15,441 nt of DNA from Candidatus Magasanikiibacteriota bacterium (GTDB lineage Bacteria > Patescibacteriota > Patescibacteriia > Magasanikbacterales > UBA10003), in the NCBI GenBank assembly GCA_026396495.1, contig JAPLWR010000106.1, forward strand, positions 6,050 to 21,490, given 5' to 3'. The notes beneath the pieces were generated by a model, which was not told the origin of the DNA, searched no databases, and saw only the letters and a list, made by a program, of their open reading frames with translations. Below, one piece after another: positions 6,250 through 13,502 of the stretch (position 1 is the stretch's first letter; the number at the start of each line of letters is the position of its first letter). Position numbers and translations under genes: made by a program.

Positions 6250-7695
6250 ATGGGAAAGATTTTACTTATCAATCCACCTTTTAATATTGCTAAGGAAAAT
6301 TACGATAGTTCTGTTTCCGTTGGTTTGCTTAGTATCGCAAGTTATTTAGACAGTAAAGGAATGCCAGTAGAAATAATTGATGGGGCTAGACAAGCCAATT
6401 ATTTAGAATTAATAAAAAAAGAAATTGGAAATTGTAATTGGGTTGGTGTTTCCGTAATGACAACTCAAATTCCTGAGGCGCTTAAAATTTGCCGTTTAAT
6501 AAGAGAACAAAATCCAGCTTGCAAAATTATTTGGGGAGGAGCTCATCCTACTTTTTTTATCAATCAAACTATTGTAAATGATTTGATTGATGTGGTGGTT
6601 TATGGAGAAGGGGAGATAACTATGCAAGAAATTGTAGAAGGTAAAAAATTAGCAGAAATTAGAGGAATTGCTTTTAAACAAGATGGACAGGTAGTGGTAA
6701 ATTTACCTCAAGAACTACATAATCCAGCCGAGATGCCTTTATTTAACTGGGAGCTAGTGACTTTAGAGATATTAAAAAATTTACAATTAATTCCATCTCT
6801 AACTTCACGCGGCTGTCCCCATCGTTGCACTTTTTGTATCAATGCGATTTTACAAAATCGTTGGCGTTTTCGCACAGTGGCCCAGGTTTTAGCAGATTTA
6901 AAAAACATCAAACAAAGATATTATTTTAAAAATAAAAAATTAAGATTTTGGGATGAAAATTTTTTTGTTGATAAAAATCGTGCAAAATTAATTGTGGAAG
7001 GAATGATTAAAGAAAATCTAGTTATTCCTTGGGAAACCACTATTAGGGCGGATTATATTAGGTCGGGTTTTGTAGATGATGATTTCATGGCCAAACTGAA
7101 ACAATCCGGTTGTTATTTATTATCTTTTGGCGCAGAGTCTGGTAGTCCTCGTATTTTAAAAAAGATTAAAAAAGATATAACTCCAGATCAAATTGTGGAA
7201 TCAGCTAGAATGTGTTTGAAGTACGGAATTATTCCGCAATATTCTTTTATGGTGGGCTTGCCGGGTGAGGAGAAAAGCGATATGATGATGACACTTAAAT
7301 TAATTGATCGGTTGGCTAAGTTAAGCGATAAAGTGCAAATTTTAGGCCCCCAGGCTTTTAGGCCATATCCTGGATCTACTTTGTATGAAGAATGTTTAGC
7401 GGCTGGATGGCAGGCTCCACAAACTTTGGAAGAGTGGAGTCATTTAGTAGAAAATCAGCTAAGCTATTTAGATGTGAAAAATTTTCCTTGGGTCAAAGAA
7501 AAGGATCTGGTTGATTCTTTGGAAGCTTATGTACGTTTTGGAGCTCATAGTATAAAAAGTGCCTTAGGCTCATCAGTTAGTTCAAATAAGCTTTTGAAAT
7601 TAGGTTTTATTTTAGTTTGTAAGTTGCGTTGGAAAGTAAAGTTTTTTAAATGGCCAGTGGAATTTAAGTTGGCTAAGAGGTTTGTGACAAAATAA
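6250..7695 (+). CDS. B12-binding-domain radical SAM enzyme
   Basis: A 481-residue protein with an N-terminal cobalamin-binding Rossmann-like domain (about 1-145: ILLINPPFNI, SVGLLSIASYL, WVGVSVMT, IIWGGAHPT, VVYGEGE) followed by a radical SAM core (about 180-400). The cluster motif is C189-xxx-C193-xx-C196 in SRGCPHRCTFC, and FWDENFFVDK, LSFGAESGS and SFMVGLPGE are later core landmarks. The DxHxxG motif of methionine synthase is absent, as is usual in this class, where cobalamin binds without the His ligand. Members often methylate unactivated carbon or phosphorus centres, but others do different radical chemistry and some lack cobalamin, so the reaction is not assigned. Starting three bases after one glycosyltransferase and ending next to another, it probably modifies a surface glycan or lipid. 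It is a likely consumer of cobalamin in this window. Confidence 0.88.
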   Translation: MGKILLINPPFNIAKENYDSSVSVGLLSIASYLDSKGMPVEIIDGARQANYLELIKKEIGNCNWVGVSVMTTQIPEALKICRLIREQNPACKIIWGGAHPTFFINQTIVNDLIDVVVYGEGEITMQEIVEGKKLAEIRGIAFKQDGQVVVNLPQELHNPAEMPLFNWELVTLEILKNLQLIPSLTSRGCPHRCTFCINAILQNRWRFRTVAQVLADLKNIKQRYYFKNKKLRFWDENFFVDKNRAKLIVEGMIKENLVIPWETTIRADYIRSGFVDDDFMAKLKQSGCYLLSFGAESGSPRILKKIKKDITPDQIVESARMCLKYGIIPQYSFMVGLPGEEKSDMMMTLKLIDRLAKLSDKVQILGPQAFRPYPGSTLYEECLAAGWQAPQTLEEWSHLVENQLSYLDVKNFPWVKEKDLVDSLEAYVRFGAHSIKSALGSSVSSNKLLKLGFILVCKLRWKVKFFKWPVEFKLAKRFVTK

Positions 7696-7697
7696 AT

Positions 7698-8699
7698 ATG
7701 CGCCAGTTGATGATAAGTTTAGATAAAAATATTTTAGACTCGGAAACCTTAGCTTCTAAGCGTATGATTGAGTATGGTAGGGATCGAGAGCTTTTTATTA
7801 TTATCCCATCCTCTTGTGAGAAGGTAAAAGATTTAAGCGATAATGTTCATGTGTATTCTGTTAGAGGGAATAAATTTTTTCAATTTTTTAAATTGCTAAA
7901 ATTTGGTAAAAGTTGCATAAAAAATAAGCAGATCAATGAAATTACTGTTCAAGATCCATTTTTTATTGGATTGATTGGCATTATTCTTAAAAACAAGTTT
8001 AAACTAAGTTTGGAAGTGCAAGTACATGGGGATTTTTATGGCAGTAATTATTATAAAAAGAGTGGATTAAAAAATTGGTTTAGTTATTATTTGGGTAAAT
8101 ATTATATTTTGCCTCGAGCAGACAAAATAAGAGCGGCAGGGCAACGTATTGCTAAAGGTTTGATTAAAATAGGTGTTGATGAAAATAAAATAAATATTCG
8201 TCCAATTACTATAAACACTGATTATATAAAAAATTATCAACCTAAAAGTAATTTGCATTTGGGATACAGTGGGTACAAAAAGATTTTTTTATATTTGGGT
8301 CGTATTGTTCCGGTAAAAAACATCAGTTGGCTCATTGATATTTTTGCTGAAGTAAATAAAAAAAATTCCGATTTTTTATTATTAATTGTGGGGACAAGAA
8401 ATGGTTTGGAAGAAGATAATTTATTGAAAAAAGTTAAGAAATTAAAATTGGTTAATAATATTAAATTTGAAAATTGGGTGACTGACCCAATTAGTTATAT
8501 TAAAACCGCCGATTGTTTGTTATTTCCTAGTTTGAGTGAAGGTTATGGATTGGTAGCCATGGAAGCGGCCGCTGCTGGTACGCCAATTATAATGACCGAT
8601 GTGGGCGTGGCTAATTATGAATTACAGTCTGGGCCTAAGGTGAAAATTATACCAGTAGGCGACAGAGATAAATTTATTCAGGCAATTTTACAACTATGA
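7698..8699 (+). CDS. GT4-family glycosyltransferase
   Basis: A 333-residue GT-B glycosyltransferase. The C-terminal donor-binding domain is clear: YLGRIVPVKNISWLI at about 199-213 (family Arg202 and Lys207), LIVGTRNG, and an intact EX7E motif in SEGYGLVAMEAAAAGTP (E281 and E289). The N-terminal domain is more divergent, with VQVHGDFYG at 108-116 and RAAGQRIAKGLIKIGV, a typical acceptor-side block. It begins three bases after the radical SAM gene, and its last codons overlap the next gene by ATGA (8696-8699), implying translational coupling. It is rather short for the family, ending soon after the EX7E helix. Substrates are unknown. Confidence 0.87.
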   Translation: MRQLMISLDKNILDSETLASKRMIEYGRDRELFIIIPSSCEKVKDLSDNVHVYSVRGNKFFQFFKLLKFGKSCIKNKQINEITVQDPFFIGLIGIILKNKFKLSLEVQVHGDFYGSNYYKKSGLKNWFSYYLGKYYILPRADKIRAAGQRIAKGLIKIGVDENKINIRPITINTDYIKNYQPKSNLHLGYSGYKKIFLYLGRIVPVKNISWLIDIFAEVNKKNSDFLLLIVGTRNGLEEDNLLKKVKKLKLVNNIKFENWVTDPISYIKTADCLLFPSLSEGYGLVAMEAAAAGTPIIMTDVGVANYELQSGPKVKIIPVGDRDKFIQAILQL

Positions 8700-9307
8700 T
8701 TAGGCTTTGGGAGAAATTTTTTCAAGAAAAAATGATCAAGATTTTTACCGAAAAAAAATCAGTTTTGGATATTGGCGGTGGTTTGCGTACTGAAACAAGT
8801 AAAGGAAATCGTTTAGATGAAAAAAACGGTTGGTTAGAGGATTACATTAAAAAAGTTGATTATAAAGTTTTGGACAAGGTGCCAGATTATAAGCCCGATA
8901 TTGTGGGAGATGTTCAAAATCTTCCATTAGCAAATGAAAGTGTAGATGCCGTGATTTGTATAGCTGTTTTGGAACACGTAGAAGAGCCTCAAAAGGCAGT
9001 TAAGGAACTTTTTCGGATTCTTAAGCCGGGGGGGTATTGTTTTATTTATGTTCCTTTTTTGTTTTATTATCATCCCATGAAAGATTATTATAAAGATTTT
9101 TATCGTTTTACTTATGATGGGGTTAAATATATGACACGTGATTTTTCTCAGGTTGAAATTCAGAATGTCAGGGGGTCTTTTTCTACTGTTATGAATTTGT
9201 TACCAGTTTTTTCAAAAAAAACTAGCGTTTTTGATTGGCTAGATAAAATTTTGAATAAAATTTTCTCTAAGCAGACAAGTGGATATTATTTATTCTGTGT
9301 TAAATAA
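8696..9307 (+). CDS. Class I SAM-dependent methyltransferase (Methyltransf_11 type)
   Basis: A 203-residue Rossmann-fold methyltransferase. Motif I is SVLDIGGG at 22-29, the middle acidic block is VGDVQNLPL at 70-78, ESVDAVICIAVLEHV at 81-95 is the post-II strand and helix, and ILKPGGYCFIYVPF is motif III. After this it has a tyrosine-rich stretch (YYHPMKDYYKDFYRFT) that I associate with sugar- or lipid-related methyltransferases in glycan clusters. The start codon overlaps the upstream stop (ATGA). A role in capping or modifying a sugar is inferred from position only. Confidence 0.85.
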   Translation: MIRLWEKFFQEKMIKIFTEKKSVLDIGGGLRTETSKGNRLDEKNGWLEDYIKKVDYKVLDKVPDYKPDIVGDVQNLPLANESVDAVICIAVLEHVEEPQKAVKELFRILKPGGYCFIYVPFLFYYHPMKDYYKDFYRFTYDGVKYMTRDFSQVEIQNVRGSFSTVMNLLPVFSKKTSVFDWLDKILNKIFSKQTSGYYLFCVK

Positions 9308-9313
9308 TAAATT

Positions 9314-10378
9314 ATGAAAATTTTAATTTTAACACAAAAAGTTGATGTTAATGATGATGTACTGGGATTTTTTCATGGCTGGATAGAAAAATTTTCCGAG
9401 AAATTTGAATCAGTTAGTGTAATCTGTTTACAAAAAGGTAACTACTCATTTTCTAATAACGTGAGAGTTTTTTCTTTGGGTAAAGAAAAAGGTCAGTCTA
9501 AAATAAAATATATCTATAGATTTTATAAATACATTTTTTCTTTGCGAAATGATTATGATGTTGTTTTTGTTCATATGAATATAGAGTATGTTTTTTTGGG
9601 AGGCTTGTTTTGGCGGATAATGGGAAAAAAGATTGCCCTTTGGTTTGCTCACAAAAAAGGCAGTTTTTTACGTAAAGTAGCTGTTGTTTTGTCGCATAGA
9701 ATTTTATCTGTCTCCAAAGAAAGTTTTGTGGGAAGTAATAATAAAAAATTTAGAGCCATGGGCCATGGTATTAATACAGAATATTTTAAGTGTGCCGAGC
9801 TTAATTTAAAACCTGACAGATTAAAAAAAATAATTTCTATTGGTCGCCTTTCTCCTGTTAAAGGCTATGATTTACTTTTAAATGCAATTCATCATTTAGT
9901 TTATAAGTTAAATGAAACAGGCTTTGTAGTAGAGCTAATTGGAGGGGTAGCCAACGCCGAAGATGTAAAATATATAGAGCATTTGAAAGACTCAGTTAAT
10001 CATTTAAAGATTGAAAAGAATGTAGTATTTAAGGGCCCTTTGGCTAATAATAAAATTTTACCAGTTTTATGTTCAGCTGATATTTTTGTGAGCATGCAAT
10101 GCATTGGAGGAGCAGGTAAATCTTTTTTAGAAGCTATGTCTTGTGGAATTCCTACCGTAGTTTGTACTTCAGTTTTTAATCAATATTGGGGTAAAGCAGA
10201 AGAGCTATTTTTTTATAATGGTACCGAGAAAGATTTGGCAGAAAAATTACAAAAATGTCTTAATTTGTCAGCCGAAGACAGAGTTGCTTATTCTCAGTTA
10301 TTAAGAAAAATTGTGATGGAAAATCATAATTTAAATAATTTGATTGATAAAATAAAAAATGAATTCGTCACTTTATGA
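9314..10378 (+). CDS. GT4-like glycosyltransferase with altered EX7E motif
   Basis: A 354-residue GT-B glycosyltransferase. MKILILTQKVDVNDDVLGFFHGW forms the first strand and loop, HRILSVSKESFVG the linker region, and ISIGRLSPVKGYDLLLNAI at about 174-192 the donor-binding strand with the family Arg178 and Lys183. The usual EX7E motif is changed: the segment GGAGKSFLEAMSCGIP has Gly265 where the first Glu is expected and keeps Glu273. Some GT4 subfamilies tolerate this, so it need not be inactive. The gene ends with an ATGA overlap (10375-10378) into the WlbA-like gene, so it is probably co-translated with nucleotide-sugar synthesis genes and may use that sugar. Confidence 0.83.
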   Translation: MKILILTQKVDVNDDVLGFFHGWIEKFSEKFESVSVICLQKGNYSFSNNVRVFSLGKEKGQSKIKYIYRFYKYIFSLRNDYDVVFVHMNIEYVFLGGLFWRIMGKKIALWFAHKKGSFLRKVAVVLSHRILSVSKESFVGSNNKKFRAMGHGINTEYFKCAELNLKPDRLKKIISIGRLSPVKGYDLLLNAIHHLVYKLNETGFVVELIGGVANAEDVKYIEHLKDSVNHLKIEKNVVFKGPLANNKILPVLCSADIFVSMQCIGGAGKSFLEAMSCGIPTVVCTSVFNQYWGKAEELFFYNGTEKDLAEKLQKCLNLSAEDRVAYSQLLRKIVMENHNLNNLIDKIKNEFVTL

Positions 10379-11134
10379 GGTTTACTATTATTGGAAGTGG
10401 ATTTATCATGCCTAGGCATGCGGAATCTATTAATTTCGTGGGCGGAGAAATAGTGGATATTATAAATACTGCTCATGGTGATAATATTTGGAAAGAGGCG
10501 GTAAAAAATCCAGAGGTGGATTGTGTTGTTATTTTAACACCTAATGATTTACATTTTTCAATTGCCTTGGAAGCCTTACAAAATAATAAAATAGTGCTTT
10601 GTGAAAAGCCTTTAGTTTTGAATTCCCAAGACGCTGCAGTTTTGAGTCGATACAAAAATATTTTTACCACTCTTCAATTAAGGCATCATCGGCGCAAAAA
10701 AATATGAAATAGAAATGGACATTTCAGTCTATCGAGACGAAAAATATTACCAAAGTTGGAAGGGACAGAAAGAGAGATCTGGCGGGGTATTATTTAATTT
10801 AGGTATCCATTATTTCGATCTTCTTTTATATCTTTTTGGTCAACCTAGAAAGATACAAACTGATTTTTTAGATGACCAGACAGGTACTGGTGTTATTGAG
10901 GGAGATAATTTTATTTGTCGTTGGAAAGTTAGTACAGGGGAACGACGTGATAATCAAAAAAGGCTTTTTAAAATTAATGGGGTAGATTATAATTTTTCTT
11001 CTCAAGATAATCTTTCTTATGAAAATTTACATCGTAATGTTTATCAAGATTTAGTAAAAAATGTAGGGATAACTCCAAAAGAAGCCAGTGTTTCAATAAA
11101 ATTAGTTGAAGATCTTTATTCCTCCTATAAATAA
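10375..11134 (+). pseudogene. wlbA: WlbA-like Gfo/Idh/MocA oxidoreductase, frameshifted
   Basis: The intact family is an NAD-dependent dehydrogenase that oxidises C3 of UDP-N-acetylglucosaminuronate, the first step toward UDP-2,3-diacetamido-2,3-dideoxyglucuronate. The N-terminal piece (10375-10707) has the dinucleotide motif IIGSGFI at 5-11, PRHAESI, VVILTPNDLH at 51-60 and the family signature LCEKPL at 75-80 (Lys78). It ends TTLQLR and then off-frame residues to a TGA at 10705. The C-terminal piece resumes in the +1 frame from about 10682 (GAKKYEIEMDISVYRDEKYYQSWKG) through SGGVLFNLGIHYFD, whose His lies in the expected active-site motif, to 11134. By comparison with the family as I recall it, about ten residues between LQLR and GAKKYE are missing, so a simple single-base insertion does not explain it. 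The switch must fall between 10682 and 10704. Substrate inference rests on SWKG-SGG motifs and the adjoining wlbB-like gene. Confidence 0.8.
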
Positions 11135-11138
11135 TTGT

Positions 11139-11735
11139 ATGGTTAAGAAAAATAAAAAATTCTGGGCTCACCCAACAGCCGATATTTCTACTACAGCCTT
11201 TATTGGTGAGGGGACAAAAATTTGGAATCAAAGTCAGGTGGCGTCTGGCGCTGTGATAGGTAAGAAGTGTGTTATTGGACATAATTGTTTAATTTGTAAT
11301 GGTGTTAAGATTGGTAGCGAGGTAAAATTGGAATCAAATATTGATGTTTGGAATTTAGTAACAATTGAAGATGGGGTTTTTGTTGGTCCTTCGGTAGTTT
11401 TTACAAATGATCCCAATCCACGGGCCAGGTTTCCCAAGAGTCAATTTCCACAATTTGGATCATGGAAAAAAACTTTAGTTAAAGAAGGGGCCACGATTGG
11501 TGCTAATGCTACTATAATTTGTGGCGTAGTAATTGGACGTAGTTCTATGGTAGGGGCAGGCGCGGTGGTGACCAAAGACATTCCTGATTATGCCTTAGTC
11601 ATGGGTGTACCGGCAAAAGTTTCTGGTTGGGTTTGTGAGTGTGGTAATAAAATTAATTTTAAAAATAAAAAAGCTACATGTTTGATTTGTGAAAAAAAAT
11701 ATTTTAAAAGTAGTAATAGTATAGTCTTGATTTAA
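11139..11735 (+). CDS. wlbB: WlbB/WbpD-like UDP-sugar N-acetyltransferase (left-handed beta-helix)
   Basis: A 198-residue acyltransferase built from hexapeptide repeats. The family acetylates the 3-amino group of UDP-2-acetamido-3-amino-2,3-dideoxyglucuronate with acetyl-CoA. The ATG at 11139 is preferred over 11106 because the upstream alternative lies inside the previous gene and adds unrelated residues. Repeats run from about 9 to 155 (GEGTKIW, GAVIGKKCVIG, VKIGSEVKLE, GATIGANATI, GAGAVVTKDIPDYALVMGVPAK). The FTNDPNPRA segment at 88-96 and the loop before KTLVKEGATIG fit WbpD-type enzymes. A C-terminal tail carries C166, C168, C181 and C184 (CEC, CLIC), which may form a small zinc site; similar tails are common in this family. 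It sits between the WlbA-like gene and an aminotransferase, completing the expected trio. Confidence 0.87.
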   Translation: MVKKNKKFWAHPTADISTTAFIGEGTKIWNQSQVASGAVIGKKCVIGHNCLICNGVKIGSEVKLESNIDVWNLVTIEDGVFVGPSVVFTNDPNPRARFPKSQFPQFGSWKKTLVKEGATIGANATIICGVVIGRSSMVGAGAVVTKDIPDYALVMGVPAKVSGWVCECGNKINFKNKKATCLICEKKYFKSSNSIVLI

Positions 11736-11746
11736 TCGTTTAAATT

Positions 11747-12859
11747 ATGAAGTTTTTGGATTTAAAAAAACAGTATAAACAAATAGCCTCAGAAATTAAT
11801 TCCGCCATAAAAAGAGTTCTTAATAATGGGGTTTTTATTGGTGGAGAAGAAGTGAATAATTTTGAAAAAGAAGTTGCTGGTTTTTGTAATATAAAATTCG
11901 CTTTAGCTGTTAACTCTGGTACGGATGCAATTTTTTTATCGTTAAAAGCTTTGGGGGTTCAAGAGGGGGATGAAATAATTACGACCCCTTTTACTTTTAT
12001 TGCTACCGCGGAGGCCATTGCTAATTGTGGGGCTAAGCCGGTCTTTGTAGACATTGATCCTGTGACTTTTAATATTGATGTTGATCAGATTGAAAATAAA
12101 ATTACTAAAAAAACTAAAGTAATTTTGCCTGTTCATGTCTTTGGTCAAATGGTAAACATGGATAAAATAATGAAATTAGCTCATCGATATAAATTATCAG
12201 TAGTTGAAGACGCCGCTCAATCTTTCGGTTCCTTTTATAAAGGGAAATTAGCAGGCGCGGTAGGCCGTATTGGTTGTTATTCCTTCTTTCCTTCAAAAAA
12301 TTTAGGTGCTTATGGAGATGGAGGAATGATTGTGACTGATAATAAAAAGATAATGGAAAAAATTAAATTATTAAAGAACCACGGGTCTTCATCAAAAGAT
12401 AAGTACAAAAATTTAATTTTAGGAATTAATTCTCGTTTGGATTCTATCCAAGCGGCTATCTTAAGAGTTAAGCTAAAACATCTCAATAAGTGGATGGAAG
12501 AAAAAAGAAAGAAAGCCGCTGTTTATAATAAAGAGTTATCTGCGGTTAAAAAAATAATTTTGCCCCAAGTTTTAATTAATAATAAACACACCTATCATCA
12601 GTATTCTATCAGAGTAATTGAAGAAAGAAATGATTTGCATAATTTTTTGCAGCAAGCCGGTATACCTACTATGATTTATTATTCTTTGCCGCTTCATTTA
12701 CAACCAGCTTTTAAATATTTAGGATATAAAAAGGGCGATTTTCCTAATAGTGAAATGGTGTCTCAAGAAGTTTTATCCTTACCATTGTATCCAGAGTTCA
12801 GTCAGGCCGAGCAAAAATTAGTAATCAACAAGATTAAAACTTTTTTTAAGGTTATTTAA
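11747..12859 (+). CDS. DegT/DnrJ/EryC1/StrS-family PLP-dependent sugar aminotransferase
   Basis: A 370-residue aminotransferase that probably transfers an amino group from glutamate to a keto nucleotide sugar in the cytoplasm. Landmarks in order are FLDLKKQY at 3-10, AVNSGTDAIFL at 54-64, TTPFTFIATAEAI at 79-91, VVEDAAQSFG at 152-161 (Asp155 and Gln158 for the PLP ring), SFFPSKNLGAYGDGG at 179-193 with Lys184 as the Schiff-base lysine, then NSRLDSIQAAIL, HQYSIR and the YYSLPLHLQPAF block that forms part of the sugar site. Length is normal and no key residue is missing. Between wlbB-like and methyltransferase genes, its likely job is the WlbC/WbpE step, making the 3-amino sugar that WlbB acetylates. 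The exact substrate is inferred from neighbours, since this superfamily is broad. Confidence 0.9.
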   Translation: MKFLDLKKQYKQIASEINSAIKRVLNNGVFIGGEEVNNFEKEVAGFCNIKFALAVNSGTDAIFLSLKALGVQEGDEIITTPFTFIATAEAIANCGAKPVFVDIDPVTFNIDVDQIENKITKKTKVILPVHVFGQMVNMDKIMKLAHRYKLSVVEDAAQSFGSFYKGKLAGAVGRIGCYSFFPSKNLGAYGDGGMIVTDNKKIMEKIKLLKNHGSSSKDKYKNLILGINSRLDSIQAAILRVKLKHLNKWMEEKRKKAAVYNKELSAVKKIILPQVLINNKHTYHQYSIRVIEERNDLHNFLQQAGIPTMIYYSLPLHLQPAFKYLGYKKGDFPNSEMVSQEVLSLPLYPEFSQAEQKLVINKIKTFFKVI

Positions 12860-12860
12860 T

Positions 12861-13496
12861 ATGTTAGTTGTCAGAAAAGCTCAGTATCAAAATTTTTTAA
12901 AATATTGTGATTTAAATCGCTGGTCAAGTTATTGGTATCAAATTAAAGAAATTTTATCTTTAAAACCGGAAAGTGTTTTAGAAATTGGGGTAGGTGATAG
13001 GACTACCTCTAGTTATCTTAAAAATAACACAAGTATAAATTATAAGAGTGTGGATATTTCTGAGGAGTTAAAGCCTGATATTGTTTGTGATGTGGCTAAT
13101 TTAAGTAGTGTTATAAAGCCAAATAGTTTTGATGTGGTTTGTGCTTTTGAGGTTTTAGAGCATCTACCATTTGAAAAATTTAAAACTAACCTTCAGGAGT
13201 TAGGGCGGGCGACAAAGAAAAATGTCATAATCAGCCTGCCTCATTGGGGACGTCATTTTTCTATGGAGATTAGATTACCTTATTTTAAAAAGTGGAGTTG
13301 GAAATTTAAATCAAATTTTTTTTCCATTCCGCATGTTTTTGATGGCCATCATTATTGGGAAATTGGAAAAAGGAATTATAGTTTATCTATAGTTAAATCA
13401 GAAATTAGTAAGGCGGGATTTGATATATTGAAAGATTATGTTGTTTTTGAGTCGCCTTATCATCATTTTTTTATTTTACAAAAAAAGAGTTTTTAA
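12861..13496 (+). CDS. Class I SAM-dependent methyltransferase
   Basis: A 211-residue protein starting one base after the aminotransferase stop codon. Motif I is SVLEIGVGD at 38-46, YKSVDIS carries the acidic residue after strand 2, DIVCDVANL and FDVVCAFEVLEHLPFEKF form the later SAM-binding strands and the conserved LEHLP turn, and TKKNVIISLPH ends the core. The C-terminal part is aromatic-rich with HVFDGHHYWEIG, a segment shared by glycan-cluster methyltransferases that I cannot assign further. The acceptor is unknown; a sugar or a lipid-linked glycan is likely by position. Confidence 0.82.
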   Translation: MLVVRKAQYQNFLKYCDLNRWSSYWYQIKEILSLKPESVLEIGVGDRTTSSYLKNNTSINYKSVDISEELKPDIVCDVANLSSVIKPNSFDVVCAFEVLEHLPFEKFKTNLQELGRATKKNVIISLPHWGRHFSMEIRLPYFKKWSWKFKSNFFSIPHVFDGHHYWEIGKRNYSLSIVKSEISKAGFDILKDYVVFESPYHHFFILQKKSF

Positions 13497-13502
13497 TTTG
13501 TT

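Noticed and set aside
10407..10420. Perfect 14-bp palindrome CATGCCTAGGCATG as a possible operator
   Set aside because: It lies inside the coding sequence and encodes the conserved I-M-P-R-H-A segment of the WlbA-like family; chance from codon choice is enough.
11234..11437. Minus-strand open frame inside the acetyltransferase gene, and similar minus-strand frames elsewhere
   Set aside because: They overlap well-supported genes, have no family motifs and match no promoter or start context; they are shadows of the + strand genes.
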